DNA of 64,000 nt from Pseudoalteromonas espejiana DSM 9414 (GTDB taxonomy: Bacteria; Pseudomonadota; Gammaproteobacteria; Enterobacterales; Alteromonadaceae): positions 445,001-509,000 of the forward strand of contig NZ_CP011028.1 in the NCBI RefSeq assembly GCF_002221525.1, written 5' to 3'. Position numbers and translations under genes: made by a program. Below are positions 24,119 through 33,609 of this stretch, piece after piece; position 1 is the first letter of the stretch; each line of letters begins with the position of its first letter. Under the pieces are notes generated by a model, which was not told the origin of the DNA, ran no database searches, and was given only the letters and a program-made list of their open reading frames with translations.

Positions 24119-26797
24119 GTGAATGTTTTTACACAATTTTTTAGTGCTTTTATTCTACTTTGTAGTTTTAGTGCTTTGGCTTTTACGCCAACAGCCTCGC
24201 AAATTGAGCAATTTAAAAAACTGCCAAAATCTCAGCAAGAAGCCCTAGCAAAGCAGTACGGTGTAGATGTTTCTACAATTACCGGTGCAAATCAATCAAG
24301 CGACGAAAACTCAAACGAGCCGCAGTCTACTATCGGCGAACGTCCAGAAAAAGAGCAAGAAGACTTAACTGACGAAGAGCGCTTTAAGCCAAAAACAGAT
24401 GAATTAAAACCGTACGGTTATGAGTTGTTTGCAGGCGAACCAACCACCTTCATGCCAAGTGAAAACGCGGCCGTTCCAGATACCTATATTGTAGGCCCTG
24501 GCGATCAGCTAAAAATTAACTTTTACGGAAAAGAAAGTGATAGCTTTGATGTAACAGTTGACCGCGAAGGTCGCATAAGTATTCCTGATTTAAGCCCTGT
24601 AGAAGCAGTGGGTTTAACTTTTGCCGAAATTAAAGAACTCATTAAAGTAAAAGTAGAACAAGAAGTAATAGGTGTAAAAGCCTTTGTATCACTGGGTCAG
24701 CTGCGTAGTATGCGCATTTTAGTATTAGGTGAGGCATACAAACCAGGCAGTTACAGCGTATCGTCATTAACAACAGTATCGCATGCTTTATTTGTTAGCG
24801 GTGGTGTGTCTGAAATTGCTTCATTACGTAATATACAGGTAAAACGTGCGGGTGAAACGGTTGCTAACTTCGACCTTTATGACTTACTTATTAAAGGTGA
24901 TAGCAGTAACGATATCGTGTTAAAGCCTGGCGATGTTGTTTTTGTGCCACCTGTAGGTGCGCAAGTTACTGTAGATGGTTTAGTTAAACGCCCAGCTATA
25001 TTTGAGCTAAAAAATGGTGAGTCTGCAAAACAATTACTAACAATGGCAGGTGGCTTAAAACCGGGGGCTTACGCCAAAAATGCCGTGGTAGAGCGTTTTA
25101 ATTTTGATCGCAAAGAAGTACTATCAGTTGATTTTACTAAGCCTCAAATAAACTACATACCTCAAGATGGCGACCGCATACGCTTTAACTCTGTAAGCTC
25201 TCAATACCAAAATTCTGTTAGCTTAATTGGTGCAGTAGCACGCCCAGGTAACTATCAATGGTATCAAGGCAAGCGCATTTCAGATGTTTTAAAATCAGTG
25301 CGCGGTGATTTACTACCACAAGCCGATTTAAGCTACGGCTTAGTTATACGCGAAATCAACATAAGCGGCGACATAGAAGCGCACCAGTTTGATGTGGCAC
25401 AAGCCATTATTAAAAATCCTGAAAATAACCTAGCGCTAAAAGCGAATGATAAAATTATTGTATTCAGCCGCTTTGAAGAGAAAGAAGCTGAAAAATCAGC
25501 ACTTGCTAATATGGCCTTAAGTCAAGAACAACAAGAACAACAGCTAAAGGCTGAGCAATGGCATACATATCAGCAAAAAGAGTTTGAAAAATACATTGGT
25601 ATAAATCAAGAAGAAGAGGAGTTTATTTTCGAAGAAAATAAAGCCCTTACCCTTGCTGAAATGTCAAAACGTAAAGCTAAAGAAGAAGCCGAGCTTGAAT
25701 TAAAACCAGAAGACTACGCTTTATTTAGCCGCCATAACTTACTAGCTCCACTTATAGCTAAATTTAAGCAACAGGCCTCTGTTAATCAGGCTATTCAGCT
25801 TGTAGAAATTAGCGGTAACGTTACATTCCCGGGTGTTTACCCGTTAATGGTCGGTGGTGACGTGCGTGATTTAGTAACCGCTGGCGGCGGTTTGCTCGAA
25901 TCTGCGTACGTAAAGCAAGCCGAAATTACCCGTATTGTTGCAAGTGATGCGTCTAAAATAGAGCATTTACGTTTAGATCTTGAAAGTGCAATGCGTGGTG
26001 ATTCACAAAGCAATATTACACTGCAAAGTAAAGATAGCATTAACGTATTTGCTATTCCGAATTGGCAAGAAAACGTAAAAGTTGAGCTTAAAGGTGAGCT
26101 AAGATTCCCTGGTACTTATACTATTCGCCGCGGTGAAACACTAACCGAGTTACTCGAGCGCGCTGGGGGCTTCTCTGAGTTTGCAGAACAAAAAGCAGCA
26201 ATATTTACACGTGCCTCTATAAAAGAGCAAGAGCAAGAACAACTAGCCCGCTTATCAACAGAGCTACGCCGTGATATTGCATCAAAGAGCTTTCAAAATT
26301 CAGTAAGCAGTAACACACTTTCGTACGACGAAATGAACATGCTACTAAATGATTTAGCAAGCGTAGAAGCCGTAGGGCGTTTGGTAATTGATTTACCGTT
26401 AATTGTTGATAACAAGCAAAACTTAGTACTTCAAGACGGAGATGTTTTATATGTACCAAGTAAACGTGATTCAATTAGCGTAATCGGTGAAGTTAATTAC
26501 TCAACATCACACCTATATAAAACAGGTGTTAGTGTTGATGAGTACATTGATTTAAGTGGCGGCCTTAAAGAACGTGCTAATGAAGATAGCATTTATATTA
26601 TTAAAGCTAATGGCTCTGTAAAAATCCCGAACACAGGGGGCTGGTTTGCTGCTAATAACTCAGAGCAGTTAGAGCCAGGAGATACAATTGTGATCCCAAT
26701 GGATGCAAGTCATATGGATAAGCTAACGCTATGGAGCACGGCAACGCAGATTATGTACCAATTAGGTGTAGCGGTAGCTGCGATAAGTGGTATTTAA
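24119..26797 (+). CDS. Large SLBB-domain polysaccharide export protein (WbfF/OtnA-like)
   Basis: 892 aa from GTG 24119, chosen because it places the signal peptide VNVFTQFFSAFILLCSFSALA at the N-terminus; an upstream TTG at 24056 adds 21 non-signal residues. After a Q/E-rich segment comes a Poly_export domain (TYIVGPGDQLKINFYGKE), then several SLBB domains (VLGEAYKPGSYSV, VDGLVKRPAIFEL, LIGAVARPGNYQW, ISGNVTFPGVYPL, KGELRFPGTYTIR, VIGEVNYS). A charged ~100-residue insert lies mid-protein (EEEEFIFEENKALT). It is over twice the size of Wza, with a C-terminal hydrophobic helix. It resembles the Vibrio WbfF/OtnA class, with wzz next door. It probably forms the outer-membrane exit for the first glycan. 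Confidence 0.83.
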   Translation: MNVFTQFFSAFILLCSFSALAFTPTASQIEQFKKLPKSQQEALAKQYGVDVSTITGANQSSDENSNEPQSTIGERPEKEQEDLTDEERFKPKTDELKPYGYELFAGEPTTFMPSENAAVPDTYIVGPGDQLKINFYGKESDSFDVTVDREGRISIPDLSPVEAVGLTFAEIKELIKVKVEQEVIGVKAFVSLGQLRSMRILVLGEAYKPGSYSVSSLTTVSHALFVSGGVSEIASLRNIQVKRAGETVANFDLYDLLIKGDSSNDIVLKPGDVVFVPPVGAQVTVDGLVKRPAIFELKNGESAKQLLTMAGGLKPGAYAKNAVVERFNFDRKEVLSVDFTKPQINYIPQDGDRIRFNSVSSQYQNSVSLIGAVARPGNYQWYQGKRISDVLKSVRGDLLPQADLSYGLVIREINISGDIEAHQFDVAQAIIKNPENNLALKANDKIIVFSRFEEKEAEKSALANMALSQEQQEQQLKAEQWHTYQQKEFEKYIGINQEEEEFIFEENKALTLAEMSKRKAKEEAELELKPEDYALFSRHNLLAPLIAKFKQQASVNQAIQLVEISGNVTFPGVYPLMVGGDVRDLVTAGGGLLESAYVKQAEITRIVASDASKIEHLRLDLESAMRGDSQSNITLQSKDSINVFAIPNWQENVKVELKGELRFPGTYTIRRGETLTELLERAGGFSEFAEQKAAIFTRASIKEQEQEQLARLSTELRRDIASKSFQNSVSSNTLSYDEMNMLLNDLASVEAVGRLVIDLPLIVDNKQNLVLQDGDVLYVPSKRDSISVIGEVNYSTSHLYKTGVSVDEYIDLSGGLKERANEDSIYIIKANGSVKIPNTGGWFAANNSEQLEPGDTIVIPMDASHMDKLTLWSTATQIMYQLGVAVAAISGI

Positions 26798-26802
26798 GCG
26801 CT

Positions 26803-26821
26803 AGGTTTAAAATAAACCTTT
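26803..26821 (+). terminator. Weak hairpin after the SLBB gene
   Basis: AGGTTTA (26803-26809) and TAAACCT (26813-26819) form a 7-bp AT-rich stem with an AAA loop and only two trailing Ts. It is probably leaky, allowing read-through to wzz. Confidence 0.4.
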
Positions 26822-26915
26822 AGACGGTATATCAGGTGTTACTGGTTGCGGGGAACCGGAGAAGCTCTTAACCCGAAAACAATAACTTGACGTGATAATT
26901 CATGTTATACAATTT

Positions 26916-26971
26916 TGATAGCTGATAGCTGATAGCTGATAGCTGATAGCTGATAGCTGATAGCTGATAGC
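26916..26971 (+). repeat. Heptanucleotide microsatellite (TGATAGC)x8
   Basis: Eight perfect head-to-tail copies of TGATAGC cover 56 bp, ending 18 bp before the wzz ATG. A TTGACG hexamer at 26887-26892 lies just upstream. A 7-bp unit in a non-coding leader will change spacing, not frame, as copies are gained or lost. This fits a phase-variable promoter or leader, but no function is shown. Confidence 0.95.
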
Positions 26972-26989
26972 CTAAATTATGAGATTTTA

Positions 26990-27961
26990 ATGGAAAATAA
27001 CCTAAACAATATAATTACAGCAAATGAGCCTAAGGCTGCCTACGAAGTTGCAGATGACGAAATAGATCTGCGAGAAATACTTAGTGCTATTTGGCAAGGT
27101 AAATGGGTTATTATTACAATAACAATCATGTTCTCAGTAGCATTTACTTTGTACGCAATAAAGCAGCCAAATGTTTATAAATCAGAGGTGCTTTTGGTAC
27201 CTGCGGAAGAAGATCAAAAAGGTGGATTAGGAGCCTTGGCTGGACAATTTGGAGGTTTAGCGAGCTTAGCTGGTGTTAGTTTAAATAGTGGCAGTATCGA
27301 TAAAACTCAAATGGCTTTACAAGTGCTAAAGTCACGCAAATTCACAAATGATTTCATTCAAAAGTATAATATTTTACCAGAACTAATGGCTGCTGAAGGA
27401 TGGGGTCAGGAAAATAATGAGGTAATTTATAACCAAGGACTTTACTTAAGTAGTGAGAATAAATGGGTACGTGAAGTTACTCCACCTTTAAAATCAGAGC
27501 CTTCAATGCAGGAAGCTTATATTGAGTTTAGTAAGATTCTAAATGTTAACGTAAATAAAGAAAATGGCATGGTAGTAATATCTATTGAGCACGTGTCGCC
27601 TTCTGTAGCACAGCGCTGGGTAAATTGGTTGGTACAGGATATTAATCAAACAATGAAAGAGCGTGATGTACTAGAGGCTAATAAAAGTACGGACTTTTTA
27701 ATTAAACAAATACAAGAAACTAAGATTGCTGATATTCGCTCAGTACTTTACAAGCTAGTTGAAGAGCAAACTAAAACTATCATGTTCGCTAGTGTACGTG
27801 ATGAGTATGTTTTCAAAACAATTGATCCAGCAATAGTTCCTGAAAAAAAATTCAAACCTAACAGGGCTATTATTTGTATTTTAGGTTTTATATTGGGTTT
27901 GCTTATTAGCAGTGTCTATGTATTGATTAGACATTTTATAAAACAGGATAGTCGAGCTTAA
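26990..27961 (+). CDS. wzz: Wzz-family polysaccharide chain-length determinant
   Basis: 323 aa inner-membrane co-polymerase. A cytoplasmic N-terminus (DEIDLREILSAIWQGKW) precedes TM1 (~38-57). A large periplasmic domain holds LVPAEEDQKGGLGALAGQFGGLASLAGV, and TM2 is at ~293-315 after the proline-containing VPEKKFKPNRA. No kinase domain is attached. It sets glycan chain length with the Wzy at 29039. Start ATG 26990 has only a weak GAGATTT site. It is preceded by the TGATAGC tract, so its expression is the most likely thing to vary with repeat number. Confidence 0.9.
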   Translation: MENNLNNIITANEPKAAYEVADDEIDLREILSAIWQGKWVIITITIMFSVAFTLYAIKQPNVYKSEVLLVPAEEDQKGGLGALAGQFGGLASLAGVSLNSGSIDKTQMALQVLKSRKFTNDFIQKYNILPELMAAEGWGQENNEVIYNQGLYLSSENKWVREVTPPLKSEPSMQEAYIEFSKILNVNVNKENGMVVISIEHVSPSVAQRWVNWLVQDINQTMKERDVLEANKSTDFLIKQIQETKIADIRSVLYKLVEEQTKTIMFASVRDEYVFKTIDPAIVPEKKFKPNRAIICILGFILGLLISSVYVLIRHFIKQDSRA

Positions 27962-28078
27962 GCTAAATACATTAGACTTAGCTGAACGGATGGAATAGGT
28001 TATTTTAAAGGCTACCGTAGAGCCTTTAAGCTAGCTTTCGTGAATTTATTAGCATATTAGATTAATTGGATATTTTAA

Positions 28079-29014
28079 TTGTTTACTAAAAGTTTTAAAT
28101 CAAAAAGAGAAGCATTAAAGCAAAATAAAATATATGTCTTTTGCCCAGATGAATGTGTTTCTAATATTGAAGAAATTATTAATTCTCATTCATTTGAGCT
28201 TGTAATTAATGACTTCTCATTAGCCGATTTTACTGAAAAAGTTATATGCCATTACAGAAGTGCTCAGTTAACAGATACGCAACGTGACTTTCTAGTTAGG
28301 GCTACTGAGAGTGGTGCGTGGGTTGAACCTTTAGTTAGTTACCTTGATGCTAGGCTAAAATATACAGAAGTTCGTTTGTTGCACAGTAGTTACTTCTTAC
28401 ATCAAAAAGCATTTTCAATTTTATCTAATAAAAGGACTCAAATTACTAAGAGAATTTTAGATGTAGTAAGTTCTATATTTTTACTTATTGTTACGTTACC
28501 GCTTTCTTTAATTGCAGCATTGCTTATTAAACTAGAAAGCCCTGGGCCTATTTTATATAAACAAAAAAGAACAGGTCAGTATAATGAAGAGTTTAAAGTT
28601 TATAAATTTAGGTCGATGAGAAGTGATGCAGAAAAAAATGGTGCTCAATGGGCCTGTAAAAACGATGCAAGAGTCACAAGAGTAGGTAACTTTATACGTA
28701 AAACACGTATTGATGAAATACCTCAGCTAATAAATGTTCTACAGGGAAGTATGTCAATCGTTGGGCCAAGACCTGAGCGAGAGATTTTTATTCAAGATCT
28801 TGAAAAAGAAATTCCATATTACCGTTTCCGTCATGCAGTAAAGCCAGGTGTTACTGGCTTAGCGCAAGTTAGTTACCCATATGGCGCATCAGTAGAAGAC
28901 GCTATCTGGAAACATAAATACGATATTCATTATATCAAGCATCACTCTACAATATTAGATTTAAAAATTCTTATGCTTACAGTTAAAACTGTAATTTTTG
29001 GTATGGGCCGCTAG
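28079..29014 (+). CDS. Undecaprenyl-phosphate sugar-1-phosphate transferase (WbaP/PssY-type)
   Basis: Polyprenyl-phosphate hexose-1-phosphate transferase that starts glycan assembly on undecaprenyl phosphate. A ~120-residue soluble N-terminal region comes first. A membrane (re-entrant) helix follows at ~132-155, then the catalytic domain: KLESPGPILYKQKRTG, FKVYKFRSM, NDARVTRVGNFIRKTRIDEIPQ, GSMSIVGPRPERE and KPGVTGLAQVSY. The 311-aa protein starts at TTG 28079 and lacks the multi-TM N-terminus of full WbaP. It lies 117 bp after wzz, and the ligase/polymerase gene follows by 24 bp. The exact sugar cannot be read from sequence. Confidence 0.88.
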   Translation: MFTKSFKSKREALKQNKIYVFCPDECVSNIEEIINSHSFELVINDFSLADFTEKVICHYRSAQLTDTQRDFLVRATESGAWVEPLVSYLDARLKYTEVRLLHSSYFLHQKAFSILSNKRTQITKRILDVVSSIFLLIVTLPLSLIAALLIKLESPGPILYKQKRTGQYNEEFKVYKFRSMRSDAEKNGAQWACKNDARVTRVGNFIRKTRIDEIPQLINVLQGSMSIVGPRPEREIFIQDLEKEIPYYRFRHAVKPGVTGLAQVSYPYGASVEDAIWKHKYDIHYIKHHSTILDLKILMLTVKTVIFGMGR

Positions 29015-29038
29015 CAGCGTAAAAGGTTAAATCTATAA

Positions 29039-30205
29039 ATGCAGCTTCATAAAGCCGTTAAAAAAAATAAATTAGGCTTAAATAGAACACTAAGCGCAAT
29101 ATTTATAAGCATTTTAATTTTCTCGATTTATAATCGAACATTTTCGCTTGGTTTGGATATGCGTTTTATAGTTTTTCCGGTTTTCATTTCAAGCTTGATT
29201 CTTGCTATGCTAGTAAAAGTAAAATTTAATGAGTGGAAAGTACCTACTTGCGCTATTTTACTAGCATTATTACTTATAATTATAATAATTCAAGACCAGG
29301 TTGCTTGGCAATTTTCTGATCTTGATAAGAATACGACTGTATATAAAAATGTAATTATTTTGTATATATATAACTTTCTAATAGCTATTTATCTCTTTCT
29401 AAATAAGAAATATTTAAATGATAAAGTGCTAATTAATTCGGTGCTCTTATCAAGTCTTTTTTTGTCTCTTTCTTGCTTGTTTCAAGCTATTACTGGCAAT
29501 TTACCGTTTGTATCGATAGGGTCTTCCGGTGAAGTATTTGAAGATAAACTATCGTTGCTAGGCGTAAGGCCATCAGGTTATGCACATGATCCAAACTATA
29601 CTTCACTACTAATGGTTTTTAGTATTTATATTATTTTTAGTATAAAAAAAACTATTTTTAACAGGGCTCTGCTAATAGTATGTTTGTTTACCCTTTTTGC
29701 CTCAGGCTCAAAAACTGTTTTATTAATCAGTGCCTTCTTATTGGTCAGGTTAATATTTATTAAATTAAAAATTAAAGTAATTTTTAATTTAGGCTTCATA
29801 ATCTCTATTTTGTTCAGTGCTTTAATTGTCTTTTCTATTTTTGAACAATTATCAACATTTTCTCAGCGATTAGTTATGTGGCGATTAGCACTAGATGGGT
29901 TTTACGAAAGGCCGGTAATAGGTTACGGGATAACAGGAGTAAGGAGTTTACTCGAATTAAGTATGCGCTATGTGCAACCGCATAATGGTTGGCTAGCTAT
30001 ACTGGTAGATCATGGGGCGGTATTATTTACAATAATAGTAACTGGCTTCACGTATATGTTACTTAATACTAAAATAAGAGCTAATAGGTATTTAATTATA
30101 ATTTTTTGTTTCCTGTCACTATCCAATGAAATGTGGGTTTACCCTTATTGGATTTTATTTTTTGTAGTCCCATTTGTATTTAATCTCGGTGATAAACGTG
30201 CCTAA
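29039..30205 (+). CDS. O-antigen ligase/polymerase family membrane protein (Wzy-like)
   Basis: 388 aa with about ten to eleven TM helices and a long periplasmic loop near residues 265-330. That loop carries RLVMWRLALDGFYERPVIGYG and VQPHNGWLAI, the pattern of the O-antigen ligase/Wzy superfamily, with GSKTVLL in the preceding helix. Wzy polymerases and WaaL ligases look alike. The presence of wzz, an initiating transferase and a flippase in the same locus favours Wzy. It is AT-rich like the adjacent glycosyltransferases. Confidence 0.78.
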   Translation: MQLHKAVKKNKLGLNRTLSAIFISILIFSIYNRTFSLGLDMRFIVFPVFISSLILAMLVKVKFNEWKVPTCAILLALLLIIIIIQDQVAWQFSDLDKNTTVYKNVIILYIYNFLIAIYLFLNKKYLNDKVLINSVLLSSLFLSLSCLFQAITGNLPFVSIGSSGEVFEDKLSLLGVRPSGYAHDPNYTSLLMVFSIYIIFSIKKTIFNRALLIVCLFTLFASGSKTVLLISAFLLVRLIFIKLKIKVIFNLGFIISILFSALIVFSIFEQLSTFSQRLVMWRLALDGFYERPVIGYGITGVRSLLELSMRYVQPHNGWLAILVDHGAVLFTIIVTGFTYMLLNTKIRANRYLIIIFCFLSLSNEMWVYPYWILFFVVPFVFNLGDKRA

Positions 30206-31094
30206 CAATAAACCTTTAGTAAGTGTGTATATACCTTCCCATTATCGGCCAGATGCTCTCGGTAGATCCCTTCATTCTGTTTTAGATCAAACCTATAGCA
30301 ATATTGAAGTCATTGTAGTGCTTGACGGTTTATGTGAAAAATCAATATCTCTATTAGAGTCTGTATCAAAAGAAGATAGTAGATTAATCTACACCTTTAA
30401 TAAAAAGCCTCTAGGTGCCTGTAATGCACGAAATCGAGCAATAGAGCTTGCAAAAGGCGATTTTATAACGGGTTTAGATGATGATGATGTAATGAAGTCA
30501 AATTGCATAGAAGCCTATATGAAAAACTGGTCTGAAGATTTCTCTTTTATATGCGGTAGTTATGACTTTATTGGGGAAGTAGCAAATAATTTGACAGGTG
30601 AGTCTTTCACAATTACTGAGAAAGATCTTGTAAAAATGAACGCTGTTGGTAATCAAATTTTTACTCGAATAGAAACGTTAAAGGCAGTAATGTTCGATGA
30701 AAATTTAAATGCATGGCAAGATTATGACTGCTGGTTAAGAATTTTAAAAATAACAGGAAAAAGTTCACTAAAGCTGGGCGAAAGGCTCTATTTGGTTGAT
30801 GTAGACCCAAATAGAGAAAGTATTACAACTCGTTCCAATGCATCCAAAGGGGCTATTCAATTTTTGCAGAAGCATGCCAGTTTATATGATGGAAAATTTC
30901 ACTTATGGCTTTTTAATGATCTGGCTAATAGGAGGCAGCCGATTCCCTTTTGGTTGGTTTTATCTTTATTAGGGACTTCGCTGTTTTATAGAGGATTGTA
31001 CTTAAGTTTAAAGCACTCCTGTTTTTATAAATATGTTATTAGCTGTAGGAATCTTTTTACTATGATAGTAAACAAATTTAGAGGTCAATCTTGA
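30198..31094 (+). CDS. Family 2 glycosyltransferase
   Basis: 298 aa GT-A enzyme. It has the N-terminal PLVSVYIPSHYRPDALGRSL, the nucleotide-binding VVLDG, and a DxD-type motif GLDDDDVM near residue 92. A C-terminal hydrophobic amphipathic stretch suggests membrane association. I chose GTG 30198 because GGTGA lies seven bases upstream and the protein then starts at the usual place; TTG 30174 has no ribosome site. It overlaps the end of the previous gene by 8 bp. Donor and acceptor unknown. Confidence 0.83.
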   Translation: MPNNKPLVSVYIPSHYRPDALGRSLHSVLDQTYSNIEVIVVLDGLCEKSISLLESVSKEDSRLIYTFNKKPLGACNARNRAIELAKGDFITGLDDDDVMKSNCIEAYMKNWSEDFSFICGSYDFIGEVANNLTGESFTITEKDLVKMNAVGNQIFTRIETLKAVMFDENLNAWQDYDCWLRILKITGKSSLKLGERLYLVDVDPNRESITTRSNASKGAIQFLQKHASLYDGKFHLWLFNDLANRRQPIPFWLVLSLLGTSLFYRGLYLSLKHSCFYKYVISCRNLFTMIVNKFRGQS

Positions 31095-32200
31095 AAATTT
31101 TACATGTCCTAAACTCAGATGGTGTTGGTGGTGCAGAAATATTACTCCGACGTATGGTAGATTCAAGTAAATTTGAGAACGAAGTAATGCTATTGTGGAA
31201 ACATAATAATAGGCAAGAGAACTTTTGGTCTGGTCGTAATTTTAAATATGTAACGAACTCATTTTTCGGTTTATATGCACTAATTTGTGCATTAATAAGA
31301 CTACCTGCAGCTATAAAAAATTCAAGCCCTGATTGTTTACAGTCTCAATTAAAAGGGGCTGATATAATTCTTTGTTTGTTATTTTTATTCAAACGAGTAA
31401 ATAAAACTGGGAAATATATTGTTGTGATACATAATAGTTATTCATTTTATTATGGGGGAAGTGTTAAAAATAAATTGGTTGGACAAGTACATAAATTTTT
31501 AATTAACAGGTACGCTGATGAAATTATTGGTGTCTCAAGGCAAGATATTGATAAATTTGAGAAAGCATTTGGAAATAAGTATTCTGTTATAGAAAATGGC
31601 ATAAATTTTAAGGGATTAGAGCCTAAAAAAAGTTTTGATTTAGAAGAAAATAAATTAAAGATAGCTTGTGTTGGTAATGTTAAATTTAGAAAAGGTTATG
31701 ATAAACTTCAGAAATTGAAAGAGTCAATTGATAAATCAAATGTTTTTAAAGGTGTAGTGATTGAATTAACTATTGCGGGAGCTATAGAAAGTGAGCAGCT
31801 GAAACTGAAAGTTGAGTCCTTAGTGGGAAGTTATTTTAAAATAAATTTTCTAGGCAAGGTTGAGGACGTGAATTCAGTATTGAGGGAGGCTGACTTGTTT
31901 TTATCTTTATCAAGAGAGGAAGGACTGCCTATTTCAGTTTTAGAAGCCAATGCTTTGCAGCTACCATTTTTAATTTCGAATATTCCTGCACATAAGTTAA
32001 TTGTACCTCAGCAAATCCAAAAAGATGTTTTGTTCACTAATGAAAGTGAACTGTGCACCCTTTTAGAAAATATTTTTGAAAAGACAGAGTTGAGAGTTTT
32101 AATTGCTACTAAGCAATTCCAGCAAGTTAATCAAAGATTTGACTTTGACATGATGATGGAAAAATACCAAAGTATTTATTCTGGGGCTGAATGTATATGA
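31091..32200 (+). CDS. Family 4 glycosyltransferase
   Basis: 369 aa GT-B enzyme. The N-terminal domain starts MKILHVLNSDGVGGAEILLRRM. The C-terminal domain contains VGNVKFRKGYDKL and the retaining-GT4 acceptor/donor motif SREEGLPISVLEANAL (EX7E-type). The start is TTG 31091 in an overlap with the preceding stop, with AGAGG upstream. It belongs to the run of transferases building the first glycan's repeat unit. Specificity unknown. Confidence 0.83.
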   Translation: MKILHVLNSDGVGGAEILLRRMVDSSKFENEVMLLWKHNNRQENFWSGRNFKYVTNSFFGLYALICALIRLPAAIKNSSPDCLQSQLKGADIILCLLFLFKRVNKTGKYIVVIHNSYSFYYGGSVKNKLVGQVHKFLINRYADEIIGVSRQDIDKFEKAFGNKYSVIENGINFKGLEPKKSFDLEENKLKIACVGNVKFRKGYDKLQKLKESIDKSNVFKGVVIELTIAGAIESEQLKLKVESLVGSYFKINFLGKVEDVNSVLREADLFLSLSREEGLPISVLEANALQLPFLISNIPAHKLIVPQQIQKDVLFTNESELCTLLENIFEKTELRVLIATKQFQQVNQRFDFDMMMEKYQSIYSGAECI

Positions 32201-33228
32201 GGGTATTAATTGTTACTAACTCACAGTCTGGTGGGGGGGCTGAAGTTATTGTTAATACCCTTTCTATGGAGTTATCTAAACTTCAAGAATTGGATATTCA
32301 TACTTTTTATTTGAAAGATACTGAGTCTGCATTTTGGCGATTCACTGCATTTTTTAAAATGTTATATGTAATTTTTAAGTTAAAGCCTAAAGTTATACAG
32401 TCTCACTTATTTTTTCCAAGCATTTTATCAATTTTTCTCTCTAACTTTTTTTCTTTTAAAACCCAAGTTGTTGTACATAGTATTTCAGAAATAGATTCAA
32501 CTAACCTTGGTGCTAAAATAGCAAAGTATATTTACAGAAAAGCAGATATGATTGTATGTATTTCATCTAAAATGCTTGAATTAGCACAGGTGTTATTTCA
32601 AAAATCTACGGTTTGTTTAATAAATAACCCTCATGATTTTAAAAAATATTTGAGGCTTTCAAATACAAGAGTCCAGTTACCAGCTAGCCAGTACTTTGTA
32701 TATGTGGGAAGATTGACCGCCTCAAAAAGAGTTGATCAACTAATAAAAGCTATATCAAAGACTAAGGGTGATAAAAAGTTAATAATCGTAGGTGATGGTG
32801 AAGAAAAATCTAATTTAAAGGAATTAGCCCTACAGCAGGGTGTTGATGAAAATGTCTACTTTTTAGGACGGTTATCGAACCCTTACCCCTATATTAAAAA
32901 TGCAAAAGCGATGCTTTTAGCCTCTGAGTTTGAAGGTTACCCTAACTGCCTAATAGAAGCGCTAGGGCTTGGAGTCCCGGTTATTACTTCTAATTGTCAA
33001 ACCGGGCCAGCAGAAATTTTAGGTGTAAGTTATAACGACGATAGTTTAAGAATAACAAATCAAAAATGTATAATATTCCCTGTGGGTGATAGTTGTGCGT
33101 TAGGTAAAGCTATTGAATCTGAGGAGTATTTAAAAGCTGAGCCGTTTATTTTACAAGGTATGGTTAGCCACTTATCTTTAAAGCCAATTGTTACAAAGTA
33201 TATTAGTGCTATTAAATCTCTCTGTTAA
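32191..33228 (+). CDS. Family 4 glycosyltransferase
   Basis: 345 aa GT-B protein. It has VLIVTNSQSGGGAEVIVNTL at the N-terminus, then YVGRLTASKRVDQLIKAI, VGDGEEKSNLKELA and the EX7E-type motif SEFEGYPNCLIEALGLGVPVI. ATG 32191 is preceded by GGGG at a short distance; ATG 32197 gives the classical ATGA overlap and is equally possible. It is the last transferase before the Fuc4NAc genes, with a 381-bp gap after it. Confidence 0.84.
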   Translation: MYMRVLIVTNSQSGGGAEVIVNTLSMELSKLQELDIHTFYLKDTESAFWRFTAFFKMLYVIFKLKPKVIQSHLFFPSILSIFLSNFFSFKTQVVVHSISEIDSTNLGAKIAKYIYRKADMIVCISSKMLELAQVLFQKSTVCLINNPHDFKKYLRLSNTRVQLPASQYFVYVGRLTASKRVDQLIKAISKTKGDKKLIIVGDGEEKSNLKELALQQGVDENVYFLGRLSNPYPYIKNAKAMLLASEFEGYPNCLIEALGLGVPVITSNCQTGPAEILGVSYNDDSLRITNQKCIIFPVGDSCALGKAIESEEYLKAEPFILQGMVSHLSLKPIVTKYISAIKSLC

Positions 33229-33609
33229 TACGATGCAGCTTGTAATTGTTTTGGCAAATCAAAATGTTTACTCTATTACTCCTAGGAATCAGATTATTCC
33301 TGTTTAGTATAAACGCTGAAACTGTAGTTTCTTATAGGTTGTGTGATTATTCGATTATAAATAGTCTGGTCAGAGTAACTTTTTAAGTTACTCATATGGC
33401 AAGTTTTAAATACCAACATTGCTAGTTTTATAGTCATGTTTGCTTGAAATAACTTCATGATATTTAATAATGCTTGGCGATAAGGAAAACTAGATAATTT
33501 TAAAAACAATACCAAGGCATTTCGTTTACCTCAGAAATTTTATTTGTATAGAGTAAACTAAATTGGTCATTATTTTTACAAATTCAATTAAAGGTTTCTA
33601 AATATTAAA
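33229..33609. other. Intergenic region before rmlB
   Basis: 381 bp without a credible gene. It holds a perfect hairpin GAGTAACTT (33373-33381) / AAGTTACTC (33385-33393) with a TTT loop but no T tract on either side, so it is not a standard terminator. A promoter for the rmlB-wzx run is likely here. I could not identify its -10/-35 with confidence. Confidence 0.45.

Noticed and set aside
24090..24120. ACCTAGGG before the SLBB gene, like the JUMPstart at 42580
   Set aside because: Only the CCTAGGG portion matches; the ops portion (AAATACC) does not.
26771..26778. GCGGTAGC, identical to the first eight bases of the ops core
   Set aside because: It lies inside the SLBB coding sequence (VAVAA codons), and the rest of the 12-mer does not match. 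A JUMPstart-like AGCTCTTAACCC near 26865 also lacks an ops half.
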